DNA of 64,000 nt from Tachypleus tridentatus. Taxonomy: Eukaryota; Arthropoda; Merostomata; Xiphosura; Limulidae. The translations under genes and the position numbers were made by a program. The DNA lies in assembly GCF_004210375.1 (NCBI RefSeq), contig NC_134831.1, forward strand, positions 41,946,035-42,010,034, in the 5' to 3' direction. Shown here one piece after another: positions 57,901 to 64,000 of this stretch. Below the pieces are notes generated by a model. That model was not told where the DNA came from. It saw only the letters and a program-made list of their open reading frames with translations, and did no database searches. Within the stretch, counting starts at the first letter, position 1. Each line of letters begins with the position of its first letter.

Positions 57901-59827
57901 GAAATTTGTAACCAAAATATTATTATTCCTTTTCTCCACATTGCAGCAAAACATCAGACCTAGCAATAACTATATCTTTCTTTCTTACTGAAGTTTCTGG
58001 CTGGGTGTTTATTCCCAGCATATGTCACGGGAGAACAACCTCATGTGGTCATAAATTTGCATACTCTTCTGCTAAGTTAATAGTATCTGTGCATCACCAC
58101 TTGGGAAAGCTGGTGTCAGTTTTATCATAACCACATATTTACTCAAAATACAAATGGTTATGTAGAAGATGAGTTAGCATTTTAATACAACCAAAAATTA
58201 ATGAATAAACTAAATGGGTAACAATAACTGAATGATAAACATAATTGTAGAATTTGCTTTTATGCAATGATTGGTTTGTTGTATCAATGCACAAGTTATG
58301 ACTTGAACAGATGCATTTACTCTGAAGTCAAGCTAAATCACTGATTACACACAGACTGGTGGATTTGGGGTTGAATACTTATGCAACTGAGAATATTCTT
58401 AATTTTCTTTGGACATATAACACACTTAAAAGTTTTTTTTAGATTGTGTAGATTCTAAATTGAATGTTTCATGATTGGAAATTTTGTAAGGCACTGCAAG
58501 ATGGCTAGGTCAGGTCACTATACTATCATAGTAATGCAGGTTAGCTAGGTAAAATCAGTGTGTGTTGTATCAGTAACACTACGTGGCTAGATAAGGTAAA
58601 TACTGTGTCTTTCTTTTAAATTTTATAATAAAAATCTTTTTTTTTTCTTCCGAAAGTGATTTTGATTTCCATATTTGTATTATGTTTTTTGTTTAACCTA
58701 AAATAATAAATTCTAGGGAAAGGGAAATTCGAACTTTTCACCAAATAAACAGCACAGAAACCCCTCCAAATGGAGAGATAGTGGAAAGAAATCGAAATAA
58801 AGAGAGAGATTTAGAAAATTCTAGGGATCGAAGAGATAGAGGTAATTCTCGTTCTCCTGTCCGACATGGTAGAGAAGTAAACATGGACAGTGCCTTGGAT
58901 AACACAAGTTTCCTCATAAAACAAGAATCAAGACTAAAGGAACAAAACCCCCAAGAAGGCACACCTAATGCTTTGGCAACTACGTCACTTGCTGGTATCT
59001 CTGAACGTGATAGAATACGAACTCTCGAAGCACACCATTCTGAACGTGGTGGGAACTACATGATGAAATCAGTAGGTCCCACAACGATAAAACCAGTTGA
59101 CCATGCCCGACTGCTTGAGGGGATTGCTGTAGTGCCAGATGGATCAAGTTCAGAAAGGATGACTGCCACTCTCATATCTCCTCCTGTGTGTTCCACTATA
59201 ACAAACACTATTGCTTCTACTCGTAGTCGCAGAGATCTGTATAAACCATTTGATTTTACTATTCCACGTAATCTAGACAGGGAACAATTCTTCCAGAGGT
59301 ATGCTGCCCTTAATTCCGTTATGTTCCATGAGAGATTTCGTGAGCCAGAATTTTCTCGACAGTTCTCAGCTTCTTCCAGTGGATACAACTTCTTTCGAGA
59401 GGGGGACCATTCTTTACTCTATGAAAGAGAGAAACATTCTGTTGACCGTACAAAACTCATTCCCCCACCACCACTGCGGTCTACTGAAACTCACTTTCCT
59501 TCCTCCATTGGTTTAAGTGGAAAGTGTCATCCAAGTTCTGTAGGTTTTCCGAATAGCGGAATGACTAAAAATGGCTCTCCTGCTAATTTTGTCAGTGCCG
59601 TTCCTCCTCCCCTTATTCCCTGTTCTACAGGCCCATCAGATTGTAGCTCTCTGCCGAATCCCTCTCATGTGGTGCAGCGCAGTAATCGAGGGTCTCCCCC
59701 CCTGGTTAGTTCCAAGCTGGGACAGAACTCTGTGGCTCACCTGGAGAACTCCCATGATCCATTTTTTAATAAGGAGAAACAAAATGAAACTCTACACCCT
59801 ACAGAGGTTAGCTCACTCCCCAGATAA
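33896..59827 (+). CDS. AUTS2: AUTS2-family protein gene (13 placed exons, N terminus missing)
   Basis: Proposed exon chain: 33896-33935, 41691-42836, 43793-44061, 44410-44603, 46049-46096, 47548-47643, 48854-48883 (tentative), 50187-50397, 51298-51375, 53125-53202, 53811-54138, 55784-55816, 58717-59827. All introns are GT-AG and phases match at each junction; the only break is a frameshift inside the second exon. The product is about 1,200 residues, close to the 1,259 of human AUTS2. Family hallmarks in order: SDSSSDLFTTVK, a Ser/Pro-rich stretch, PDFLRRELDTRFL, a His-X repeat, [52 protein letters not shown], an Arg/Glu coil, and VPPPLIP near the C terminus. Vertebrate AUTS2 is nuclear; it joins PRC1.3/1.5 and recruits p300 through the His-X region, giving activation of neural genes. 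A similar chromatin role here is inferred. FBRSL1 or FBRS co-orthology cannot be excluded, so the symbol marks the family. No start codon was found in the window. Confidence 0.9.
35175..35250 (-). mobile_element. SINE B-like fragment
   Basis: AATCAAACCCCGAATTTTAA followed by CGTTGTAAACC is a minus box B and anticodon region. Confidence 0.6.
35948..36022 (-). mobile_element. SINE B fragment
   Basis: GTCTGAACCCCGAATTTTAG and CTTACCGCTGATCCACCG are a minus SINE B head. Confidence 0.75.
36215..37410. repeat. 66-bp minisatellite with alternating units, about 18 copies
   Basis: The core unit holds TAGAATTGTGTCATAGTAAA, then ATATTAAAGTTCTACC, then (A/G)TAGAAGTTTGTCG and a TTTTAAATTACTAG link. The left 450 bp are older and variable in length; the units from about 36,650 are almost identical and alternate ACCATAG with ACCGTAG. 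Confidence 0.95.
37936..38042 (+). mobile_element. SINE B-like, diverged
   Basis: GAACGGTGAGTTTACGGACT, GCAGGTTCGATTCTATGCC, TGTAGCTTCACGCTGAAAC. Confidence 0.6.
39294..39352 (+). CDS. Candidate cassette exon 1 (59 nt)
   Basis: The acceptor 'ctgtttgtgttttag' and donor 'CAGAAG|gtaggc' bound 59 nt. Entering in phase 1 from the 33,896 exon it is open and reads IPNTKAQTTSSSKLSDLKQK, leaving in phase 0. Composition (Ser, Thr, Lys) suits the AUTS2 region between the acidic-Ser motif and the long Ser/Pro exon. It cannot be joined directly to 41,691, because phase 0 there meets TAG after six codons. It is therefore either spliced only with the 39,604 candidate or not an exon. Support is splice signals and phase only. 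Confidence 0.3.
39604..39679 (+). CDS. Candidate cassette exon 2 (76 nt)
   Basis: A strong pyrimidine tract and acceptor ('ttctctcttttgtcgtccag') and a near-perfect donor ('TTTT|gtaagtg') bound 76 nt. In phase 0, continuing from the 39,294 candidate, it is open for 25 codons (starts HELNAATPVKEGLAPP, ends SIDSLF) and leaves one T in phase 1. Joining that T to the exon at 41,691 gives TGA, a stop. A further exon in 39.7-41.7 kb would be needed, or this is a decoy or a poison exon. Unlike the downstream exons it is CpG-containing. Confidence 0.3.
40172..40298 (+). mobile_element. SINE C/B-like, diverged
   Basis: CAGTGATTCAGCGGTTAATC, ATTTACAACGTTAACAATCA, CAATACCTGTGGTAGGTAG. Confidence 0.7.
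40328..40600 (+). mobile_element. SINE A, full length with 13-bp target duplication
   Basis: Flanked by GTTTCTATAATTA at 40,315-40,327 and 40,601-40,613, so the element is exactly 273 bp. It is a good reference copy for the family: head GGCCCGGCATGACCAGGTGG, Thr(CGT)-type anticodon loop CTCGTAA, tail ending CAAAACAAACA. Confidence 0.97.
41026..41120 (+). mobile_element. SINE B-like, diverged
   Basis: GGGACAGTGGTATGTAAAAT, TTGATTCCCCACGGAACAG, GCCTGATGTGGTATTGCTTT. Confidence 0.65.
41691..42836 (+). CDS. AUTS2: AUTS2-family large Ser/Pro-rich exon (contains a frameshift)
   Basis: The acceptor 'cttgtgtttttccttag' precedes GAGAATTGCC; the donor is GGGGAAG|gtaggtg. Incoming phase 1 gives ELPPSLGNSSNILSDKIRVE, then a long Ser/Pro/Asn-rich region comparable to the Pro/Ser/Gln-rich region of human AUTS2 exons 7-8. 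From the start to about 42,340 the coding frame is that of 41,690. From about 42,340 to the donor the Ser/Pro-rich frame is shifted by two bases (SRELSPSIPSQQ onwards, ending TKSHCWG). The exon length of 1,146 nt is one base short of what the flanking phases require. No plausible short intron exists between, so a one-base loss near the pyrimidine tract 42,325-42,341 is likely, either real or an assembly error. Confidence 0.85.
42837..43792 (+). other. AUTS2-family intron
   Basis: GT-AG intron of 956 bp, CpG-poor, nothing else seen. Confidence 0.8.
43793..44061 (+). CDS. AUTS2: AUTS2-family exon, Pro/His/Ser-rich
   Basis: The acceptor is 'catactgtcatcag' and the donor 'CCACAACCAA|gtaatt'. Phase 2 in, phase 1 out, matching both neighbours. 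It reads SNTNPVLGSTNG..., then HNSHHSSPFGSLSGHPTLHP, AMFGPALHPAV and ETMFPQP. Human AUTS2 has an equivalent stretch before its LRQELNTRFL motif, with spaced Pro/His and a MFAPP-like element. The non-spliced reading runs into TGA just past the donor (SNY-stop), which supports the donor choice. The sequence is low in complexity and probably disordered. Confidence 0.88.
44062..44409 (+). other. AUTS2-family intron
   Basis: GT-AG intron of 348 bp, the shortest in the gene; nothing else seen. Confidence 0.85.
44410..44603 (+). CDS. AUTS2: AUTS2-family exon with RELDTRFL motif and His-X repeat
   Basis: The acceptor is 'ctgtttcttctag'; the chosen donor is CGTTTG|gtcagt. Phase 1 in (junction codon AAC), phase 0 out. 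It encodes NPDFLRRELDTRFLVS, which matches the human LRQELNTRFLAS, then PPPLHQHQHQHNHLHHQH, the family's His-X repeat, then a Pro-rich tail. In mammals the His-X segment is needed for p300 binding and is altered in an AUTS2 syndrome subgroup; by family knowledge it should be a cofactor contact here too. Reading past the donor gives a stop at about 44,641. Confidence 0.93.
44604..46048 (+). other. AUTS2-family intron
   Basis: 1,445 bp, very CpG-poor (2 CpGs counted in 45,001-46,200). Contains the direct duplication at 45,120. Confidence 0.8.
45120..45193. repeat. 37-bp direct duplication in intron
   Basis: ACTGCTTAAAGTCATGTGAT plus ACTTAGTGCT occurs twice in tandem. Confidence 0.85.
46049..46096 (+). 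CDS. AUTS2: AUTS2-family 48-nt microexon
   Basis: The acceptor 'tcatgttacag' follows a run of eight T; the donor is AACACT|gtgagt. It has exactly 16 codons in phase 0: [16 protein letters not shown]. This aligns with human FDKYPTKVDPFYRHSLF, which lies between the His-X repeat and the GAFQPK motif. Both flanking exons are also in phase 0 at this point, so it can be included or skipped without a shift. It is too short for ORF searches and would be missed without the family alignment. Confidence 0.85.
46097..47547 (+). other. AUTS2-family intron
   Basis: 1,451 bp, AT-rich and CpG-poor; nothing else seen. Confidence 0.8.
47548..47643 (+). CDS. AUTS2: AUTS2-family exon ending in GFQPK
   Basis: The acceptor 'tttgcttctatag' and donor CCCAAG|gtaagc bound 96 nt (32 codons), symmetric phase 0. 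It encodes FGLPSYAGMSPILSGGASLF, then TPPAHIPGFQPK. Human AUTS2 ends its matching exon with GSLQGAFQPK. Human AUTS2 continues with about 35 residues (a VAARPGTVPHTLLQKD region) before the WCAMHV core. No good counterpart was found in the next 1.2 kb. Confidence 0.92.
48040..48490. repeat. Degenerate tandem repeat in intron
   Basis: Diverged units built on CCAACTTTGA...CTGAGACTGTAGTAGCA, about 50-65 bp each, seven or more. Old array. Confidence 0.6.
48854..48883 (+). CDS. AUTS2: Tentative AUTS2-family 30-nt microexon
   Basis: The acceptor 'gattgtacattgatag' and an optimal donor (AACATG|gtaagt) bound 30 nt, read in phase 0 as MNPLVKTKNM. It sits between two phase-0 boundaries, so including it keeps the frame and gives ...[14 protein letters not shown]. 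Human AUTS2 has a [17 protein letters not shown] sequence at this place, so a short basic linker is expected. The polypyrimidine tract is weak. The alternative is an intronic decoy. Confidence 0.5.
49797..50005. repeat. 50-bp tandem repeat, about 4 units
   Basis: Repeats of AATTTAAGTATGACTCCAGA followed by GACGACACATTAAGTAGTG, ending about 180 bp before the core exon acceptor. Confidence 0.85.
50187..50397 (+). CDS. AUTS2: AUTS2-family core exon ([16 protein letters not shown])
   Basis: The acceptor is 'tttcttcctctgtag'; the donor is GCAGCAG|gtatag. Phase 0 in, phase 1 out. It opens with [20 protein letters not shown], near-identical to the most conserved block of vertebrate AUTS2/FBRSL1 ([20 protein letters not shown], from memory), and this is the strongest identification in the window. 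The exon goes on with a variable linker and ends in RPHDFHMSLLLNAAG, like human HPHDLARPSTLFSAAG. The following intron starts with a 48-bp tandem repeat. Confidence 0.97.
50445..50853 (+). repeat. 48-bp intronic minisatellite, about 8.5 units
   Basis: The unit contains GTGGCAGGGTTACACTATTC, TGGAGTTAGTGGATCTAAAC and AACTCGCA. Because 48 is a multiple of three, two forward frames stay open (AGLHCSGVSGSKQLAV and the like). It lies in the intron just after the core AUTS2 exon donor at 50,398, so it is not expected to be coding. Confidence 0.93.
51298..51375 (+). CDS. AUTS2: AUTS2-family exon FLNPAAAHL
   Basis: A long T tract precedes acceptor AAG; the donor is CATTTAA|gtgagt. It is 78 nt, phase 1 in and out. 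It encodes TTPGRTPFEGSSHPGTFLNP then AAAHL, matching human [21 protein letters not shown]. Symmetric phase means it can be skipped in frame. Confidence 0.93.
51870..52108 (-). mobile_element. SINE A in AUTS2-family intron, CpG-decayed
   Basis: Minus copy with internal deletions. CpG sites of the consensus are replaced by CA/TG (TGCACTAGCCATCCCTGAC for TGCGCTAGCCGTCCCTAAT). Only about 2 CpGs are left. Confidence 0.9.
52109..52385 (-). repeat. Unnamed ~275-bp repeat, copy 2
   Basis: GATGGCTTTGACTAATTGTC, TTGTTATATTATATCAGTTT and GGAGGTGTGTATATCTATGG match copy 1. It carries a short open frame (ILGGVYIYGWFDCFFAISG); this frame is broken in copy 1, so coding is not supported. Confidence 0.88.
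52386..52450 (-). mobile_element. SINE A head fragment closing the composite
   Basis: TGAACCTGTGATCCTCAGAT to GGCTATGCCAGGCC is a second SINE A tRNA-like head, so the 275-bp unit is bracketed by SINE sequence. Confidence 0.8.
53125..53202 (+). CDS. AUTS2: AUTS2-family exon RPSYSGFGG
   Basis: The acceptor is 'ggctaatttcag'; the donor TTCCTTAG|gtttgt is weak. It is 78 nt, phase 1 in and out, the same length and phase as the preceding exon. It encodes LPPFARPSYSGFGGPSNSFG then GISSL, matching the human [22 protein letters not shown] region, a Gly-rich likely disordered stretch. Confidence 0.92.
   Translation, partial: VYHLLHDPVIQVLEDQVIVLEESLP
53203..53810 (+). other. AUTS2-family intron
   Basis: 608 bp, CpG-poor; nothing else seen. 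Confidence 0.85.
53811..54138 (+). CDS. AUTS2: AUTS2-family exon [10 protein letters not shown] and Arg/Glu coil
   Basis: The acceptor is 'ggtttgctttatatctag'; the donor is GATAG|gttagt. Phase 1 in, phase 2 out. The first half carries [16 protein letters not shown], like human EPWNRLHRTPPSFPTP, the end of the conserved AUTS2 core. The second half is a highly charged run (ERERLHREDQERERKLDRK and onward) predicted to form a helix or coiled coil. Human AUTS2 has an equivalent charged DRDRDVDKRD/KERE region. The frame remains open upstream of the acceptor into the intron, so an ORF caller overextends it by 61 bases. Confidence 0.95.
54139..55783 (+). other. AUTS2-family intron
   Basis: 1,645 bp, CpG-poor; nothing else seen. 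Confidence 0.8.
55784..55816 (+). CDS. AUTS2: AUTS2-family 33-nt microexon, charged
   Basis: The acceptor is 'ttttatttttacag'; the donor is AAAGAAAG|gtacgt. Phase 2 in and out. With the previous AG it reads RERKENERQKE, continuing the Arg/Glu/Lys run on both sides. The next exon then begins REREIRTFHQ. Eleven codons, skippable in frame. Confidence 0.82.
56150..57950 (-). mobile_element. Decayed CR1/Jockey-like LINE in the last intron
   Basis: On the minus strand, pieces in changing frames recall the reverse transcriptase of CR1-type LINEs: a KAAGIDICP-like finger motif near 57,430, IVPVIIDP near 57,260-57,290, KAFDNLPGKRLVKNHL near 57,050, LLKFADDIKVLG (the catalytic F-ADD box) near 56,830, and the C-terminal thumb GGDWIEVFKIVMGI near 56,300. 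Numerous stops and frameshifts show it is dead. It lies antisense to the host gene within the intron 55,817-58,716. It makes up most of that intron and explains the open frames there. Confidence 0.75.
58717..59827 (+). CDS. AUTS2: AUTS2-family terminal coding exon
   Basis: The acceptor is 'aataataaattctag' (weak pyrimidine tract). Phase 2 in; 370 codons to TAA at 59,825-59,827. It contains a basic ERNRNKERDLENSRDRRDRG run, a Ser/Thr-rich middle, then YKPFDFTIPRNLDREQFFQR and FHERFREPEFSRQF. These correspond to the human [21 protein letters not shown]...DRSFRDRE block. KNGSPANFVSAVPPPLIP resembles human LSAPPPLIS. The end is Pro/Ser-rich and stops at SSLPR. A potential donor near the end (CAGAG|gttagc, about 59,807) could extend the protein, but the stop follows soon and family C-terminal motifs are already present. 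Confidence 0.92.
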
Positions 59828-62679
59828 CACATCTTAAAACCTAAAGTTTCTCCAGACACACGAAGGAATGTGAATAATGACTGATAGTACTGACACAGAT
59901 ATAAATAATCAGTTTCTTACATAAGTCATTTTTCTTGAATGACATCACACTTCCCTGCACATATCGGAGCAGGTTGATGACTGCCCCCTTCACCCCTTTA
60001 GCTGTAGCAGTTCAACTACCTTCATTAAGTTACTCTCATTTATGATAAGATGTTGCTTGTTGTTGTTAAAAATTGTGATGAGTGTTAGATTTAAAAAGTA
60101 TTTCATACTAGTGGAAGTGAAGTGATTTTAAGACTTGAATCTTGTACAGTAATCTTTCAAAACCATAAGATGGTTGTTGTTTTTTACCACCAGTTCTTTC
60201 ACTTTTTGATATTTATTATTTGCTGGCCAAGGTTTTTTACACACAAACACAATGAGTAATAGTGTTGTCATTTGGTTGCCTTGGGTGGTTGTATATTTAG
60301 AGAAATGCATTGTTTTACCTCTATTTTCTTCAATTTTCCTCACATAAGTCAGTTAAGTTTGGAAGTGAACATTTCTAAAGTTTCCATACAGTGAAAAGAT
60401 AAAATCCAATATATTGTTATACACCTATGTATAAAGTCATCTATCATCCCAACTCCCAGACTCATGATTGGTCATATTTGTCATAAATACCCACATTTAA
60501 AAAAAAATAAAAAAGTATCCAGTTGACATGCATTGAAAATGCTATTTTGGTACTGTTCTGGAATTGGGGTGTATGTTAAACAAATAATTGGTCTATAATT
60601 AAACAATTTTCTTTAAGTTCCAATATTTATACTTTATGGTTAATATTTTTCTCCTTCATGTGAAGAAACAAGTGAATTTACCATTCAATTAGTGCTTGTA
60701 ATGGTATGAAGTTTATTTATATGTCAAACATTTTATAGGCAAGTTAGGGGACTTTGTGATTTGATTATAATCAGTTAAGAAATTTAAGGACTTAAAGTCA
60801 GTAAGTTGTATATTGGAACTGTTTCTATTTAGTGTATAGAAGAATAAATGCCTTGAGAATGTGGTATTTTGGATTATTACACAACCTCCTATCAGTGGAT
60901 ATTATTTTACAAGTTTTCAACAAAACTATAGCTCTCAAAGATTATATATATTAATAATAAGTTTCCTTCATATGATGAAAGGACTGCATTATGTGCACAT
61001 ACATTCTTGTTTAACTTTGTTTTTCAAAATACACTTTAATGACAGCTTTTACCTTACACATGCCTTACATTGACAGATGTTTTAGAAATCTAGTTGAATC
61101 TGGTACATTTGTAAAATACTTTATTTTTTTAAAGAAAAAATTGCCAACTTGCCTAAGCTTATATCTCATTTAATGGTACTTGGGGTCCTGTCTATATTAA
61201 CTCCTACATGCCATATAAAATTTAAGGAGAGGATAAGTGAAACATTTTCAGGGATCTTAGTCTGAAGAATGATAAGCTAATTTATGGACATTTATTGAGA
61301 TGACCATAGGCCACTTAATAGAGATAACTTTTGAAATCTTGACATTCTAGAGAGTAACTACAGTAGTCCCCATCTAAAGCATGTTGTCCTAGAAGAATAT
61401 CCAAGCAGTTTAACGTTTTTCTTTCTTTTTTGAAAATGAAGAAAAAAATAGATAGTTTTTGTTAATACACAAGGTAACATGGCACTATTTTCATTTCAAA
61501 AATATACACCTTTTATATACACAACACTAGAAAAACATAGTAGCATGATCTATTGGAATGGCAACAGGTTACATTTCAGTAAGTGGATAACACATTTAGC
61601 ATTTTGAACTATTAACAAGGATTAATTTTTACAGAGATGCTCAAGGCTAGTGGGTGTATGACCAGTGATAAGTCCCAAATTTTGCAACCAGCATAATAAC
61701 TTCTATTGAGAAAAATACAAATGACAAACCTTAACAATGCAGAGCAACAGTATCAAAACAGAACTATATCTAATCTTTCATGGTGACAAGAAACTCACTT
61801 GAAGTAAAAAGACAGCTGTCCTGTACTTTATTTGAAGTGCTAATACCTATACCAGCAGTATTGAGAATACATACCTAATCTTTGTTCAACTTTATTTGAC
61901 ATTAATTCACATATGCATTGAAACAAAGGGATATTTAAAGAATAACAGTTACGTTAAAAAATGGTATGCATGTATTATAAACTCTAATTAAATACAATAA
62001 TACCTGTAAAATACACAAAACCATGCATTTAATAAGTTTTATCTTTTCAGATGTCTTTTTCATTAAAATGTAACAAATAGTTTTGAGGTTCAGTTTTCCT
62101 AATTATTTACCAGCACTATACTCCCACCAAGTTCTCAAATTACATATTTAAACAGTCCTGAGAAGCTACCATAAGAGATTTTCTTCTTACAAAATATAGT
62201 ATGACAGATTTTATAATAAGCTATTAAAAATATATATATATGGTGACAAAGCTCTGTTATACCAGAATATAAAATAAAATAAAAAACATACACTAGAACA
62301 TATACTTTTATAAAATCAAATATTTTCTGTATTGAAAGATCGGGAAGTGTTTAACATAAACAATCGACTGATATCTTGAATATCACACTAGTGCACGTGT
62401 TTTTGAAAGGATAAAGAAATGGAAGAATGCAACAAAAAGGGGATCAGATCTTATAATATCAGAAACATAAACATACTTGAATTTTACACTAAAACATGAC
62501 CAGTATTTATTATTTTGAAAAAATCTACCCAAACTTGAGAAAACCTGATATAACACATTTCTTTTATTTTTCTCCCACACTGATCTTTCAACACCACCAA
62601 AATTAAGATGTTGCATCTCACTTCATCTCTTTACTATACAGATACTAATGGTTTTGTGTTACAATTCAACTAATAAAAC
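59828..62679 (+). other. 3' UTR and convergent intergenic space
   Basis: No open frame of note. This AT-rich stretch follows the AUTS2-family stop. A canonical AATAAA is present at 60,843-60,848, and other A-rich candidates follow, so the cleavage site cannot be fixed. TTTATT motifs on this strand, which read AATAAA on the other, are scattered at 61-62.6 kb and could serve the convergent gene. Confidence 0.5.
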
Positions 62680-62768
62680 CTATTTATTGTCGATGAGAAT
62701 TTGAATTTGGTGCACTAAGTCTCGAGCTATTTTCAGTACTGCTTTAGCATCGTGTCTTTCTGCCATTT
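62680..62768 (-). CDS. 3'-terminal exon of an unidentified convergent gene
   Basis: On the minus strand, 'cttctttacag' at 62,769 and above is a good acceptor. The following frame is open for 28 codons from ATG to TAG at 62,682-62,680: [20 protein letters not shown], then IQILIDNK. The exon enters in phase 1. Alternating hydrophobic residues ([16 protein letters not shown]) suggest an amphipathic helix at the C terminus of a longer protein. CpGs (CGA, GAC-GAT) are kept in codons, as in the AUTS2 exons. I do not recognise the family. The ATG could be internal. The upstream exons would lie to the right, beyond or within the decayed LINE. Confidence 0.55.
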
Positions 62769-63059
62769 CTGTAAAGAAGCACAAATAGTTGCTAGTTAGT
62801 TCTAATGAATCTTAACTACTAAGCTACAGATTAAGTAAATATGGTCCTATTTGTCTGTAGAAAAATGTCTGCACTGAGAAACATGGGGAAGATTATAAAA
62901 ACACCCACTTTAAAATAACTACACCATAAAAACTGTCACTTCTAGAAAAATCCCTAGTTTCATTCAGTAACGTTTGGACACATTACAGCTATAACGTATT
63001 CAATATGCTTATCAGATCCATTCTTCAATAAAGCTATTCCAAGCATTGTTGTTTCTGGT

Positions 63060-63115
63060 TGGCTGTTTGTTTGGCATTTCATGGTGAAATGTAATTAGGC
63101 TATCTGTGCCGAACA
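63060..63115 (-). mobile_element. Possible SINE A 3' remnant
   Basis: TGTTTGTTTGGCATTTCATG and AGGCTATCTGTGCC resemble the minus tail of SINE A. Confidence 0.4.
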
Positions 63116-63214
63116 ACTGGTAAAATCATTAAAATTCATAAAAAGGAATCACGTTATAACTAAAAATAACTTTTGAATTAAAAAGGCCATAACCCTTAAA
63201 AAAAAAAAATTTGT

Positions 63215-64000
63215 AAGGTGGACAGTATCACCATTGCCAATGACACTGTCCAATGTTAGGTGTAAACCTGTGGACAAAACATGTCTAAGATGGTGCCATC
63301 TTTCAGAATCGTATCAACAACACAACTGTAAAATGTGGGCTACTGTGATTTGAGTGTCACTTAGACCACACATTGGTACATCAGACCTTGATAAAATAAA
63401 ATGATGAGTTAAAAAATTGTGACCAATGGATAGTCTAGTCAGGGCAACTTACTCCTTCCGATCCTTACAGAAAAGAAGACTTTGAAGGTTCAGTAGAGGG
63501 TTTTAACTGGAAAAGCTTGTTATCACGTTGCTCACTCCAAGGCAACTGCCAACTGGCATGAAGCTGATCCTTGATTACAGGACTATAGTCCATGTACAGA
63601 ACAGGCATGGCAGTGATAGCACTAGAGTAAACCGATTTAGCTGCTGATTCCTGCAAATACCAACTTGGCTTGGTATCCAGAAGAACTGGATAGAAGTAGA
63701 TGTTCAACAGAAATGGGCAAGTCAGTTTTGAACATTTGCAAGAACAGAGTGAGAATTAAGGTGATGCAGTTACAGGGCCAGTTTAGCTAAGCAAGTCAGT
63801 ATAAATAGAACAATTTGTGTACTGCTTAGCTTCTAAGTGATCCAGGTCAATAGAAATGGCATACATTTTCAGCAGTGAACACAGAAACCGTAGACGGGAT
63901 CTGTGTGCAACCACCAAACCACAGCAGAGCCCACAGAGTTGCTTGATTTTAAACCATCCACATAAGTGGGAATAAAAGGATGATTCAAAATATATTCAAC
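63215..64000 (-). mobile_element. Decayed I/Jockey-type LINE, RNase H and C-terminal part
   Basis: Read on the minus strand with several frame breaks, the segment gives a TYVDGLKSSNSVGSAVV-like RNase H start (an acidic D after the beta strand), then an IYTDxL segment and FFWIPSQVGI, typical of the RNase H domain of I/Jockey-group ORF2. Near 63,300-63,400 comes PMCGLSDTQITVAHILQLC, the Cys-x2-Cys...His...Cys end common in this group. Only 80 codons (63,707-63,465) stay open. It is truncated by the window edge. No intact protein remains. Confidence 0.75.

Noticed and set aside
58738-59388. Minus-strand open frames opposite the terminal AUTS2-family exon
   Set aside because: Shadows of the real coding frame.

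Overview
The window is eukaryotic nuclear DNA, most likely from a chelicerate and probably a horseshoe crab (Xiphosura). This rests on large AT-rich introns, no compact bacterial-style gene order, and many copies of a Thr-tRNA-like SINE of about 270 bp whose body carries 'gttggcggtgggtggtgatg' and 'aaattagggacggctagc'. I remember that repeat from horseshoe crab genomic sequence but could not search for it.

The one clear protein-coding gene lies on the + strand. It is the central and 3' part of an AUTS2-family gene (AUTS2 / FBRSL1 / fibrosin in vertebrates; tay bridge is the insect relative). Twelve to thirteen exons can be placed, from a 40-nt exon at 33,896 to the terminal exon ending at 59,827. 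Splice phases chain without a break across every junction I could test. The exons encode about 1,200 residues: a Ser/Pro-rich region, a His-X-repeat segment, the AUTS2 core with [20 protein letters not shown], an Arg/Glu-rich coiled region and a Pro-rich C terminus. The N-terminal exons lie upstream of the window or were not recognised. The main exon (41,691-42,836) contains one apparent frameshift near 42,325-42,345.

Layout: 1-33,895 and 33,936-41,690 are non-coding (upstream introns or flank). They hold three tRNA-derived SINE families (called A, B and C here), an unnamed dispersed repeat, and several minisatellites (34-bp at 3.7-4.95 kb, 45-bp at 21.8-22.2 kb, 66-bp at 36.2-37.4 kb). From about 41.1 kb the DNA is CpG-depleted, and this continues through the exons and introns to the end of the gene. 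The last intron holds a decayed CR1-like LINE on the - strand. After the stop codon comes a 3' UTR. The 3' exon of an unidentified convergent gene lies on the - strand at 62,680-62,768. The right edge cuts a decayed I/Jockey-type LINE (RNase H and C-terminal Cys/His part, - strand).

No operon, CRISPR array, prokaryotic system or genuine tRNA/rRNA gene is visible. The observations most worth following are the sharp CpG-depletion boundary at the first large AUTS2 exon, the tiny exons, the frameshift, the alternating 132-bp higher-order repeat, and the chimeric and nested SINEs.
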